Part shown: positions 17,848 to 26,904 of the stretch, one piece after another
Layout: the number at the start of each line of letters is the position of its first letter
How positions within the stretch are numbered: position 1 is the stretch's first letter
Program-made: the position numbers and the translations under genes
From: Chloroflexota bacterium
GTDB taxonomy: Bacteria > Chloroflexota > Anaerolineae > Aggregatilineales > Phototrophicaceae
Direction: 5' to 3'
Assembly: GCA_026706395.1 (NCBI GenBank)
Contig: JAPOYU010000008.1
Location: 1 to 64,000 of the forward strand
Length of the DNA: 64,000 nt
The notes under the pieces: model-generated
What the model was told of the DNA's origin: nothing
Databases searched by the model: none
What the model saw: the letters and a program-made list of their open reading frames with translations, nothing else

Positions 17848-18249
17848 ATGCCGCATACGCCCGAAACTGTATTCGATTTGATCGGCGGCGAAGAACCAAT
17901 TGCCGCAATGGTTGATGCCTTCTATGCCGCCGTCGCCGACGACCCGATCCTGCGACCGATGTATCCCGCTGACCTGGCTGAGCCTAAGCGACGTCTTTAC
18001 CTGTTCCTGGTGCAGTTCTTCGGCGGTCCAAACTGGTACAGTCAGGAGCGTGGGCATCCGCGTTTGCGCATGCGTCATTTTCCTTTTCCCATTGATCAGC
18101 TTGCGCGCGACAATTGGCTTCGTCACATGCTGAAAGCTATTGATGATGCCGGTATCAACGAGCCGGCGCGGTCCAGAATGCGCGAATATTTCGAGCGGGC
18201 TTCAGCCTTCCTAATCAACCGCGCTGAACCCGTCCATATCGAAGAGTAG
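17848..18249 (+). CDS. Truncated haemoglobin, group II
   Basis: This 133-residue globin binds haem and is probably involved in oxygen or nitric oxide handling. The proximal His77 lies in RMRHFPFPI, the group-II hallmark, with the expected B10 Tyr26 in DAFYAAVADD and G8 Trp90 in DNWLRHM. I chose the ATG at 17848 because the globin fold begins there and AAAGGCG is upstream; a longer start at 17770 would add 26 unsupported residues. The gene is monocistronic and converges on thyX. Confidence 0.9.
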   Translation: MPHTPETVFDLIGGEEPIAAMVDAFYAAVADDPILRPMYPADLAEPKRRLYLFLVQFFGGPNWYSQERGHPRLRMRHFPFPIDQLARDNWLRHMLKAIDDAGINEPARSRMREYFERASAFLINRAEPVHIEE

Positions 18250-18264
18250 CCCCGGAAACGGGCT

Positions 18265-18984
18265 CTATGCCTTTTCCAGGATGTACCTATCGAAGGCTTC
18301 TGCGGTCCAAGGCAGCGCTGGTCGAAAGAAGTGCTCATAGATCGCCGCGGCAAACACCCGGATCTCATATTGCGCATCGCTCGCCATGCGCAGCCGCAGA
18401 AAATGCATTAGATTATGCGCGTCGATTTTGCTGACCCAGGTGTAATAGACGCTGAATCCGGGCAGAAACAGCCGCGCCATTTCTTTCGACACGCCAGCTT
18501 CCAATGCCTCTGAATAAAGACGAAACCCCTTGTCATAATGCCGCAACAGCTTTTCAGTTAGCGCAGCGCTTTCCGGCGGCTCTATGGACCCTTCGCTGGC
18601 TTGTTTATTGTCTTTGCTCTGCCTGCGCCAAACATCCGGCACGTAAAAGTCACTCTCTTGAAATGGCGTGTAGCGCCCGGACTGCGCGTTCATGTTCCAG
18701 GTGCGGTGGCGCACCCATTGCCACCACGTCACAAGCGGCGCCCGCACTCGAAATTTAAACTCGACCATCTCAAATGGCGATGTATGGCGACGGCGCAACA
18801 AATAGAATAGCAGCTTCTTGTCGCGCTCCGGCCCCTTGCTCTCGCCCAAAAAGCTGACGCGTGCCGCATTCACGATGGCCAGGTCGCCACTGACATCCGA
18901 AGCCGGATGGGGCATGAGGTCGACAAGCTCAATCCAGCCCTTGTCCAAGACCTCAACGCGCTTGCCGATGAGCTGCTCTGCCAT
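18265..18984 (-). CDS. thyX: FAD-dependent thymidylate synthase ThyX
   Basis: ThyX makes dTMP from dUMP using FAD and methylene-tetrahydrofolate. The signature RHRTWNMNAQSGRY matches the ThyX motif RHR-x7-S-GRY type, and the nucleotide-binding FLRLRM region follows later. The ATG at 18984 was chosen because AAGGTGGAG stands six bases upstream; a GTG four codons earlier is possible. At 239 residues it is of usual length. No ThyA is present in the window; thymidine kinase at 41.0 kb supplies the salvage route. Confidence 0.95.
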   Translation of the reverse strand: MAEQLIGKRVEVLDKGWIELVDLMPHPASDVSGDLAIVNAARVSFLGESKGPERDKKLLFYLLRRRHTSPFEMVEFKFRVRAPLVTWWQWVRHRTWNMNAQSGRYTPFQESDFYVPDVWRRQSKDNKQASEGSIEPPESAALTEKLLRHYDKGFRLYSEALEAGVSKEMARLFLPGFSVYYTWVSKIDAHNLMHFLRLRMASDAQYEIRVFAAAIYEHFFRPALPWTAEAFDRYILEKA

Positions 18985-19076
18985 GCGATTCTCCACCTTC
19001 GATGGTCTGCCGTATTCACCTGGCCAACCAAGCTACCGTCGGTAATTATAGGCCAAGCCATCCGCTAGCGCCTGCT

Positions 19077-19652
19077 TCAAGTCCCCAGGCTTTGCAGAGC
19101 GAGCCTAATTCGATCTTCGATATTCTCTGGCGCATCGAGAGGGATCGCCTGCACCGCCGCTTGCGCTTCCACCACACTGTAGCCAAGCCCGGTGAGCGCA
19201 TCCAACACGACGGCGCCGGACTCGTCTTCGAGTGCTTGCGGGGCGCCATCCAAACCCCCCGCGAACTTGTCCTGCAGCTCCAGCACGATCTTTTGCGCCG
19301 TCTTCTTTCCTATGCCCGGCACGCGGCTGATGATCTCCGCTCGATCGTTCGCTACTGCATTGCGGATGTTCTCGACGCTTAGCGTGCTCAAGATGCTGAC
19401 AGCTAATTTCGGGCCGATGCCGCTTATCTTCAGTACGGCGTCAAATAGCTCGCGCTCCCTCGCCGTCGCGAAACCGTATAGGGACAATGAATCTTCGCGG
19501 ACCACAAGTCGCGTATACAGAAACACTCTGTCCGAGTTGAGACGCTCTATCGTGCTGTATGGGGCGACCACCTCTATGCCGACACCGCCCACGCTAAGGA
19601 CCACGTGGTCTGCTGCCTTATGAGCAAGGTCGCCCTCGATGCTTGTAATCAT
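19077..19652 (-). CDS. ruvA: Holliday junction DNA helicase subunit RuvA
   Basis: RuvA binds four-way junctions and recruits RuvB. The 191-residue protein opens with MITSIEGDL, has the OB-fold VVREDSLSLYGF, two helix-hairpin-helix motifs (LKISGIGPKLA and ISRVPGIGKKTA) near residues 75-120, and a C-terminal UBA-like domain III (LDALTGLGYSVVEAQAAVQ) that contacts RuvB. It follows ruvC by 15 bases. The ruvB gene is not here but 24 kb away with queA. Confidence 0.96.
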   Translation of the reverse strand: MITSIEGDLAHKAADHVVLSVGGVGIEVVAPYSTIERLNSDRVFLYTRLVVREDSLSLYGFATARERELFDAVLKISGIGPKLAVSILSTLSVENIRNAVANDRAEIISRVPGIGKKTAQKIVLELQDKFAGGLDGAPQALEDESGAVVLDALTGLGYSVVEAQAAVQAIPLDAPENIEDRIRLALQSLGT

Positions 19653-19667
19653 CCGCGCCGGCTTTCC

Positions 19668-20162
19668 TTATACCAGGCCAATATCGTGCAAGCGATAACT
19701 GTGCAAGTCTGTGATGGCTACCGCAAGGGCATCAGCGGCATCGTCAGGCCTCGGCGCCGAATCCAAACCCAGCCAAACTCTGACCATCTGCTTCATCTGG
19801 GCTTTGTCCGCGCCGCCATCACTGCAGATCGCCTGCTTGATGACATTAGGCTTGTATTCCGCAATCGTCACATCCGCCATATTGAGCGTCAACAATACTA
19901 CTCCGCGCGCTTGGGCTACCGTCAGCGCCGTCGTTACGTTGCGGGCAAAAAACAGTTCCTCGACCGCGGCGCGGTCCGGCTGATATTTTGCGATAAGGGC
20001 CAGCAAGGCCTTGTGAATATGCTGCAGCCGCCGGGGCATTGGCACATTGGCCTTGGTGCGGATTACGCCGTGGTCGAGCTCCTCCAAAGTGCCGTCTTCA
20101 TGCTCGCGGACGAAACCGTATCCAAGCGACGCCGTGCCGGGATCAATACCAAGCGAGATCAT
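19668..20162 (-). CDS. ruvC: Holliday junction resolvase RuvC
   Basis: RuvC cuts Holliday junctions as a dimeric RNase-H-fold nuclease. The catalytic acids are visible: Asp7 in LGIDPGTASLGYG, Glu in AAVEELFFARN, and the late pair in RPDDAADALAVAI. The length of 164 residues is typical. It begins one base after the yebC stop and is followed by ruvA, the classic yebC-ruvC-ruvA arrangement. Confidence 0.96.
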   Translation of the reverse strand: MISLGIDPGTASLGYGFVREHEDGTLEELDHGVIRTKANVPMPRRLQHIHKALLALIAKYQPDRAAVEELFFARNVTTALTVAQARGVVLLTLNMADVTIAEYKPNVIKQAICSDGGADKAQMKQMVRVWLGLDSAPRPDDAADALAVAITDLHSYRLHDIGLV

Positions 20163-20163
20163 T

Positions 20164-20910
20164 CTAGGTCTCGTACGCCGCCAAAACCTCGTCCGTTATG
20201 CTGAGGTTCGAAGCGACGGTTTGAACATCGTCCGAGTCCTCCAACTGCTCCATCAGACGTAGATTCTGGAGCGCCTTGCCCTTGGAGATATCGAGCTCAT
20301 TCTGCGGGAACCAACGCAGTTCCGCGTCCTCAAATTCGTAACCGGCCTGCGCCAACACCTGTTCGACCGCGGCGAATCCATCTCGCGGCGTGTAAACCGT
20401 GACGATCCCTTCTTCCTCGACGACATCGTCAGCCCCGGCCTCCGCCGCTTCCATGAAGAGCTCGTCAAAATCACAATCGCCTTTGATTGTGATAAATCCC
20501 TTCTGGTCAAACTGCCACAAGACAGCGCCGTTTGTAGCAAGGCTGCCTTCGTGTTTGCTGAAGGCATGCTTCACCTCGGCCAAAGCCCGGTTCTTGTTAT
20601 CGGTCAAGATCTCCACTATGTAGGCCACGCCCTCGGGCCCGTACCCTTCGTAGAGCATTTCAACCACTTCACCACCGGCGATTTCCCCTGTGCCCTTCTT
20701 GATCGCGCGCTCGATATTCTCCTTCGGCATATTGGCGGCCCGTGCTTTGGCAATCGCCAGCTTGAGCTTGGCATTAGCGCTCTCATCACCACCGCCATCG
20801 CGGGCGGCAACCATGATATCTCGCCCCAGCCGCGTAAAGATCTTCGCGCGCTTGGCGTCTTCCGCGCCTTTCTTGCGCTTAATTGTCGACCATTTGCTAT
20901 GACCCGACAT
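20164..20910 (-). CDS. YebC/PmpR-family translation or transcription regulator
   Basis: This 248-residue protein begins MSGHSKWSTIKRKKG and continues through AKRAKIFTRLGRDI, the defining start of the TACO1/YebC family, which is why the ATG at 20910 was chosen over an upstream start. Later motifs include YEGYGPEGVAYIVEILTDN. Family members act as DNA-binding regulators or help ribosomes through polyproline stretches; which applies here is unknown. It heads the yebC-ruvC-ruvA operon and is divergent from the gene at 21041. Confidence 0.94.
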   Translation of the reverse strand: MSGHSKWSTIKRKKGAEDAKRAKIFTRLGRDIMVAARDGGGDESANAKLKLAIAKARAANMPKENIERAIKKGTGEIAGGEVVEMLYEGYGPEGVAYIVEILTDNKNRALAEVKHAFSKHEGSLATNGAVLWQFDQKGFITIKGDCDFDELFMEAAEAGADDVVEEEGIVTVYTPRDGFAAVEQVLAQAGYEFEDAELRWFPQNELDISKGKALQNLRLMEQLEDSDDVQTVASNLSITDEVLAAYET

Positions 20911-20955
20911 TGTGGAGTCCCCTCCGCAGCAATAACAGCGGCCACGATTGTGCAG

Positions 20956-20961
20956 ATTATA
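20956..20961 (-). promoter_or_regulatory. -10 element of the yebC-ruvC-ruvA operon
   Basis: On the minus strand a perfect TATAAT lies 45 bases before the yebC ATG. The best -35 is TGTAAA 18 bases further upstream, a weak match. It forms a divergent pair with the TATAAT at 20997. Confidence 0.45.
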
Positions 20962-20994
20962 CCGCAATATGACCTCTGCTTTACAGGCTGCAAT

Positions 20995-21002
20995 GCTATA
21001 AT
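20995..21002 (+). promoter_or_regulatory. Extended -10 promoter upstream of the 21041 gene
   Basis: GCTATAAT, preceded by T at 20994, gives an extended -10 (TGCTATAAT) with a consensus TATAAT at 20997-21002. The ATG at 21041 is 38 bases downstream. No convincing -35 is present. Confidence 0.5.
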
Positions 21003-21040
21003 AGCCTTGCGCCTTGGGGTTGATTTACGGTTCAAATCCG

Positions 21041-22027
21041 ATGGACATCATGCAGCAGGCTGAAGAGGTGCTGGAAACGGCCGCCAGCGAAGAATCGCAG
21101 CCCACATATTCGGGCCCCCTTCCGCCGGACCGAATCGCATGGATCGTGATGCTGGCTGCATTCGGCCTATTCTGTACTGTAACACTCAGCACAGTATTCG
21201 GTATCTATCATTATCTCTTCCGCTCTACCGTCGCGATGTCCGCTACACTGCAGGTCGCGACCGGCACGATAGGTATCGTGCCCGGAGCCGACCCTACCGT
21301 CGTAGCGGTCCGCGAAAACCGGGAACTGACCAACTCCGTCACAGGCATTAGCACGGACTCGCTTTCACAGGCGACCATTCTTATTCGACAGAGTCCGGCG
21401 GACGCTGAAACCGAAGCCTTGTTGACTGCGGTCACCCTTCAAGGCGATACACAGGTGACATTCAACAGCGCTAACCGTCCCCGCTTTGAGTGGAGCCGAA
21501 ACCCGCAATATGTACTGTTTTCCGGGTTGAAGGGCGAGTTGGATGTCCTGGTGACTGGAGTGGGTGAGGGTGACCGCTCCTTCTTGATGGACATTTATAG
21601 CGACGATCTCAACTCGGACAAAGGCGTCAATGTACAGATACGCAGCAATGGCAGGTACAGACTGACTGTAACCGAAGATGAGATGCGCGTACTGAATCTC
21701 TCCGGCCAGGCTCTTGCTTACTTCCGCGATGACGAAAGTCGAAGAGCTTTGGTTGCTGCCGGGCAGGAGTTGGTCGCGCGGATCGGCGCCCGCAGTATTT
21801 CAACCCGCAGCGCGACAGTCAGCTTCCTCAAGAATGGCAGCTTCAGCTTGCTTGGAGACAACCGGGCGGTAAGCGCGCTAGCTGATTGGCAGTGCAGCAT
21901 AACGCAGCAGAAACCCCCACCGGGCGACTTTTCTCTCGTGCGATTCGATGGCCGGAAGTGCGCTGCACGCAAACCTTTGAAGGCGACGGCTTATCGGTCA
22001 GCGAATTTGATTCCTTGCGGGTTCTGA
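21041..22027 (+). CDS. Membrane-anchored FecR-like protein, N-terminal part of a frameshifted gene
   Basis: The product starts MDIMQQAEEV and has one membrane segment (about 38-62) followed by a large extracytoplasmic part with beta-rich, FecR-like strands such as VQIRSNGRYRLTV and VAAGQELVAR. The last 25 or so residues (from CAARKPLK) look non-coding, while the next frame takes over sensibly with CTQTFEGDGLSVSEF. A one-base loss between about 21910 and 21960, perhaps in the CCCCC run at 21914-21918, would explain this. I infer one original gene, 21041-22386. Function is unknown. Confidence 0.65.
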   Translation: MDIMQQAEEVLETAASEESQPTYSGPLPPDRIAWIVMLAAFGLFCTVTLSTVFGIYHYLFRSTVAMSATLQVATGTIGIVPGADPTVVAVRENRELTNSVTGISTDSLSQATILIRQSPADAETEALLTAVTLQGDTQVTFNSANRPRFEWSRNPQYVLFSGLKGELDVLVTGVGEGDRSFLMDIYSDDLNSDKGVNVQIRSNGRYRLTVTEDEMRVLNLSGQALAYFRDDESRRALVAAGQELVARIGARSISTRSATVSFLKNGSFSLLGDNRAVSALADWQCSITQQKPPPGDFSLVRFDGRKCAARKPLKATAYRSANLIPCGF

Positions 22028-22386
22028 CTACCTTCAGGACAAATTATCAGTCGCTAAGCGTCTGTGGCAGCGCCGCCAGTGAATGCCCCCTTATGCTGCA
22101 AGTGTCCTATGTCGGCGAGAACGCAAGGAACATCCGACACTGGTACCGCGGTTTCTACTATGCGGCGGCCGACGCCAGAAAACGCTGCGACAGCTGCATT
22201 GAAGACCACGTCGATATCAACCAAGGCGTGTGGTACACCTTCGATTCTGACAACCTCTTTAATCTGATAGCGGATGCCAACCGACCTGAGCGTATTAGGT
22301 CGGTCTCGTTTTATGCCTCTGGCCACCAATTTGACACGATCGTTAGCGAAATGATTCTTCTGCTGGGCGAGTCTTCAGCCAGCTAA
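21886..22386 (+). CDS. C-terminal part of the frameshifted membrane protein gene
   Basis: This frame continues the preceding gene from about position 21960. Its well-formed region holds several cysteines (SVCGSAASECPL, RKRCDSCIEDH), a WYRGFYY stretch and a WYTFDSDNLFNLI stretch that looks like a jelly-roll or carbohydrate-binding-type domain. Its first 25 codons overlap the end of the upstream frame and probably are not translated naturally. A TTG at 21886 is the only start-like codon, with no ribosome-binding site, which supports a broken rather than separate gene. Confidence 0.55.
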   Translation: MAVQHNAAETPTGRLFSRAIRWPEVRCTQTFEGDGLSVSEFDSLRVLTTFRTNYQSLSVCGSAASECPLMLQVSYVGENARNIRHWYRGFYYAAADARKRCDSCIEDHVDINQGVWYTFDSDNLFNLIADANRPERIRSVSFYASGHQFDTIVSEMILLLGESSAS

Positions 22387-22431
22387 GTTTGGAGCAGATT
22401 AGGTCTAATTTTTCTGGTAAGGGACTTGCAC

Positions 22432-22962
22432 ATGTCCGAAAGTCTAAATGACATACTACTAGTGGCGACTCTTTTCGCCGCGGTAATCATCGCCGCCTTC
22501 TGGCTGGCCATTGTATTGTGGGCATATCGCGACATGCGCTCCCGCTCGCGCGATCCCTTGGCGCAGCTGCTGGTGGCGGTGCTCGTCCTCCTGCTTAATG
22601 TGCCTGGTCTCTTCATCTACATCTTGCTGCGCCCGCAGGAAACATTGTCAGCCGCCTACGAACGCTCGCTGGAAGAAGAAGCGCTTTTGCAGGAAATCGA
22701 GGATAGGCCCAGTTGCCCCGGCTGTGGGCAGCGCGTCCTGCACGACTGGCAGGCATGCCCGCAGTGTCATCATCGTCTTAAGAAGGCCTGTGTGAACTGC
22801 GACTACTTGCTGGAGTTGCCCTGGAACATCTGCCCGCGCTGCACGACAAGCCAGGTCAGCTACACCTCTGACGGCACAATTGCAACGAACTCGCGCCATG
22901 TTAAGCCGTCCGAGCCAGCGCCAATCGACGCAACTTGGGTTGCGTCACAACAGTTGGAATGA
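22432..22962 (+). CDS. Membrane protein with double zinc ribbon
   Basis: Two N-terminal membrane segments (about 10-30 and 43-63) precede a cytoplasmic double zinc ribbon made of four CxxC knuckles: CPGC, CPQC, CVNC and CPRC between about residues 92 and 142. The tail is polar. Such proteins are common in Chloroflexota and related phyla but have no assigned role; zinc-ribbon membrane proteins can act in regulated complexes. I chose the ATG at 22432, after GGTAAGGGA. It lies 45 bases after the frameshifted gene. Confidence 0.8.
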   Translation: MSESLNDILLVATLFAAVIIAAFWLAIVLWAYRDMRSRSRDPLAQLLVAVLVLLLNVPGLFIYILLRPQETLSAAYERSLEEEALLQEIEDRPSCPGCGQRVLHDWQACPQCHHRLKKACVNCDYLLELPWNICPRCTTSQVSYTSDGTIATNSRHVKPSEPAPIDATWVASQQLE

Positions 22963-23011
22963 ACCTGCAACACGCTTTCCGGTCGAGTAGCCCTGTCGCC
23001 CGCAATCGCGG

Positions 23012-24493
23012 TCAGATTTCGCCTTCTTCGCCTACCGTGTGGATCTTGATGAGGTTCGTACGGCCGTCGATGCCGAATGGCACTCCCGCTATGATCACCA
23101 ACCGGTCGGCACGCTGCACCAGTCCCTTGTCATACGCCGCCCGAATGATGATGCTGATCATTTCGTCAATTGTCGTGAACTCCTCTACCAGCAGCGGTGT
23201 TACTCCCCATACAAGCGCCATCCTCCGATAGGTGGTCGCCATCGGCGTCATACACAGGATTGGCGTTATCGGACGCTCCTTGGCGACGCGCCGGGTCGTA
23301 TAGCCCGACATACTTGTCGTGACAATCGCTTTTGGCTTTATCGCCTGCGATATATCGAAAGTGGCTTTGCTAATCGCGTTTGAACTGTCATCGAGCGATT
23401 GTATTCCGTTCACGTTTTCCGTAGCGTCGCCCGCCGCTGTTTTGTAATTCTGCAGGTTTCGCTCGGCGATCGCCGCAATCTCGCTCATGACCTCGACCGC
23501 GCGAACCGGATAGTTTCCGCTCGCGCTCTCGGCGCTTAACATGATCGCGTCTGTTCCGTCCAGGATCGCATTGTAAACATCGCTCGCCTCAGCCCGTGTA
23601 GGGCGCGGATTGTCCGTCATCGATTCCAACATCTGCGTCGCCGTAATCACGGGTTTGGCCGCCGCATTGCACAACTTGATTATCCGCTTCTGATGATAGG
23701 GCACTTCCTCGGCCGGCGTCTCGATGCCCAGGTCACCGCGGGCCACCATAATGCCGTCACAAATCTCTATAATCTCTTCGATGTTCTCCAGCGCTTCGCC
23801 CATCTCGATTTTGGCGATGACCGCGGCATCTCTGCCTAATTTCGCCATCAAGGTCTTCAATTCTCGTATGTCTTCGGCCGAACGGACAAATGACATCGCG
23901 ATATAGTCGCAGTCTTGCGCCAGCGCAAAGGTAATGTCTTCGCGATCTTTTTCCGTAATTGCCGACAATGTCAAGCGGGCATTCGGCGCGGATACGCCCT
24001 TTCGCGGCTTTAACGCGCCGCCGACGACGACATCACATACCAGATTGCGTCCGTCGGTTTCTTTGACGCTGAACTGCAAATTGCCATCATCAAGCAAGAG
24101 TGTCGTGCCGGCTCGAATGTCTTGCACAAATTCCGGATGCGGCAACGATACCACGCCGTTCGACCCAAGCACGTCGCCAGTCGTCAGCGTAATCGTGTCG
24201 CCAATTGCCAGCATCATCGGCTCGGGCTCAAACATGCCCAACCGTATCTTGGGTCCTTGTATATCGCAGAGAATGGCGACCACGCTTTCTTCTTCTGCGG
24301 AAATACGGCGGATATGTTCGATTACCCGGCCGTGCGTCTCATGGTCGCCGTGAGAAAAATTGATCCGCGCGACATTCATGCCTGCGCGTATCATTTGGCG
24401 CAATACCTCAGGTTCGCGGGAAGCGGGGCCGATGGTGGCTACGATCTTTGTGTGTTTGCTGTCCAGGCTCGCTCGCAAGCTGGCCCCCTTCAA
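23012..24493 (-). CDS. pyk: Pyruvate kinase
   Basis: Pyruvate kinase makes pyruvate and ATP from phosphoenolpyruvate. The N-terminus has KHTKIVATIGPASREPEVL and NFSHGDHETH; the active-site Lys is in VIAKIEMGEALENIEEI, followed by MVARGDLGIE and TATQMLESM. The C-terminal regulatory domain (about 350-480) is present. At 493 residues it is full length. It follows eno by 13 bases on the same strand, giving an eno-pyk operon for the last two steps of glycolysis. Confidence 0.97.
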   Translation of the reverse strand: MKGASLRASLDSKHTKIVATIGPASREPEVLRQMIRAGMNVARINFSHGDHETHGRVIEHIRRISAEEESVVAILCDIQGPKIRLGMFEPEPMMLAIGDTITLTTGDVLGSNGVVSLPHPEFVQDIRAGTTLLLDDGNLQFSVKETDGRNLVCDVVVGGALKPRKGVSAPNARLTLSAITEKDREDITFALAQDCDYIAMSFVRSAEDIRELKTLMAKLGRDAAVIAKIEMGEALENIEEIIEICDGIMVARGDLGIETPAEEVPYHQKRIIKLCNAAAKPVITATQMLESMTDNPRPTRAEASDVYNAILDGTDAIMLSAESASGNYPVRAVEVMSEIAAIAERNLQNYKTAAGDATENVNGIQSLDDSSNAISKATFDISQAIKPKAIVTTSMSGYTTRRVAKERPITPILCMTPMATTYRRMALVWGVTPLLVEEFTTIDEMISIIIRAAYDKGLVQRADRLVIIAGVPFGIDGRTNLIKIHTVGEEGEI

Positions 24494-24506
24494 ACTCTCC
24501 CACCAA

Positions 24507-25802
<1,296 letters not shown>

Positions 25803-26147
25803 CTACGAGCCTCCGCTGGCTCCCTGCCGCCGAAATTGCGCCGCCAACTGCGTCCACACTCAACTGATTATCATAGTATACCTTCCGCCGCATTTACAGC
25901 TTCGAATGCCGCTGTTAACCCGGCAAGGCCCGCTCCGTCATCAGGCTTGCCCGCAGACTGCATCGTGTCTGCGCTGCCGCGTTCGAACTATCTTCATCAT
26001 TTCCTAATGCTCGACTGCAAGGCCTGTTCGACTTCATTAAAGGCGCCGGCAACCCCGCGATACTGACCGCTGACAGCCGCAGGTCTGGGCAAGAAAAGCC
26101 GGAAATGTTTTGCCATTGTCTGTGTCCTATCAAGGTCATGTCACTAC

Positions 26148-26177
26148 GACGCAAAAAGACGCAAAAAGACGCGAAAG
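26148..26177. repeat. Tandem repeat, 10-base unit, three copies
   Basis: The unit GACGCAAAAA occurs twice exactly (26148-26167), then as GACGCGAAAG (26168-26177). It lies in non-coding DNA. Confidence 0.8.
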
Positions 26178-26376
26178 TATCGCAAAACAATGTCATTTGC
26201 ATACATAGTCGATATTAGTAGTCAACTTACTCGCCAATCTCTATTGATACAGTATGGATACGGCGGGGTTTTTGGAGGCTGAAATATGGATTCTGCGCAG
26301 TATACGTTGGTATTTGGCTTAGGGACGGCATGTTTTCGGATTAGATGCTGGCTGGGCGATTTTGTATTCATAGTGA

Positions 26377-26418
26377 CAGGGTAGCATAAATGCGGTGGCA
26401 ATAGGTGAACATTTGTTC
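26377..26418 (-). promoter_or_regulatory. LexA-like box with extended -10, orphan copy A
   Basis: The palindrome GAACATTTGTTC (26407-26418) fits the Gram-positive-type SOS box GAAC-N4-GTTC. On the minus strand it is followed by CCTAT and, exactly 20 bases after the box, by TGCTACCCTG (26377-26386), an extended -10. Copy B at 52872 has the same spacing. Downstream on the minus strand only a ten-codon frame opens (ATG at 26372), so no gene remains. Confidence 0.5.
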
Positions 26419-26489
26419 TCGTATTGGAAAATTCAAACTATTTGAATTCACTACAGAGGCGGAGAAGTAAGCGCAAGCACGCCATAAAA

Positions 26490-26672
26490 AATAAGCCACC
26501 GAGGGGCGCGTAGACACAGCCCTTCTACACCGAGAAAAAAGAGGGCACCGAGTAAAGCTGTTTAGAAATACTATGGCAACAAGATTTCGCGGCATAAATT
26601 GCGTGAGTATCGAAACAATATCAAAATCTCTGTATCCTCAAAATTACTCTGTGTCCTCGGTGGCAAAAATAG
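26490..26672. repeat. Inverted pair of CCTCGGTGGC-containing segments
   Basis: CTGTGTCCTCGGTGGCAAAA occurs on the plus strand near 26650-26669. A related stretch, CTGTGTC followed after some bases by CCCTCGGTGGCTTA, occurs on the minus strand around 26495-26523. The two are inverted and diverged. From memory, such sequences recur between genes in many bacterial genomes; this needs a search. Confidence 0.4.
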
Positions 26673-26717
26673 AGTCATTGAGACAGGATTTGCATTAGTT
26701 ACTTGGTTTTACTGAGG

Positions 26718-26742
26718 CGGGCGGGCCAAGGCTCGCCCCTAC
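26718..26742. repeat. Dispersed GTAGGGGCGA-family hairpin, copy on minus strand
   Basis: Read on the minus strand this begins GTAGGGGCGAGCC and ends GGCCCGCCC, forming a nine-position stem with one A-C mismatch and a two-base loop. The copy near 51.71 kb has the same layout and the same mismatch position. It stands in the gene-free island. Confidence 0.5.
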
Positions 26743-26904
26743 CAATTCCTTTGGGGAGGGGCAAGCGGGCAGATGGCCGAAAAGGTTTTCCCTGGCTATT
26801 TGCCAGAGGTATGTGACGCCTGCATCTGGCTTGCGGATTGCTGGATGTGGCGCGCATGGATTAGAATGAGAGAGCCTGTGGCATCAAGCGGAACTGCAAA
26901 GACC

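Larger units (their letters stand above)
25803..26904. other. Gene-free island of dispersed repeats and an orphan promoter
   Basis: No credible gene is seen in these 1.1 kb: the open frames are short, lack ribosome-binding sites and have non-protein-like composition. The stretch holds a 10-base tandem repeat (26148-26177), a LexA-like promoter pointing left (26377-26418), two inverted copies of a CCTCGGTGGC-containing segment (around 26500 and 26655), and a GTAGGGGCGA hairpin (26718-26742). It looks like a site that has collected repeat fragments and gene remnants. Confidence 0.6.

Noticed and set aside
21010..21040. GGTTCAAATCC sequence resembling a tRNA T-arm
   Set aside because: No acceptor, D-arm or anticodon arm can be folded around it; it is the leader of the 21041 gene.
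26148..26177. Possible CRISPR array
   Set aside because: The three repeats are 10 bases with no spacers, and no cas genes are present.
26368..26595. 75-codon minus-strand frame in the repeat island
   Set aside because: It covers the inverted CCTCGGTGGC segment and the LexA-like box, and reads as translated repeat DNA.
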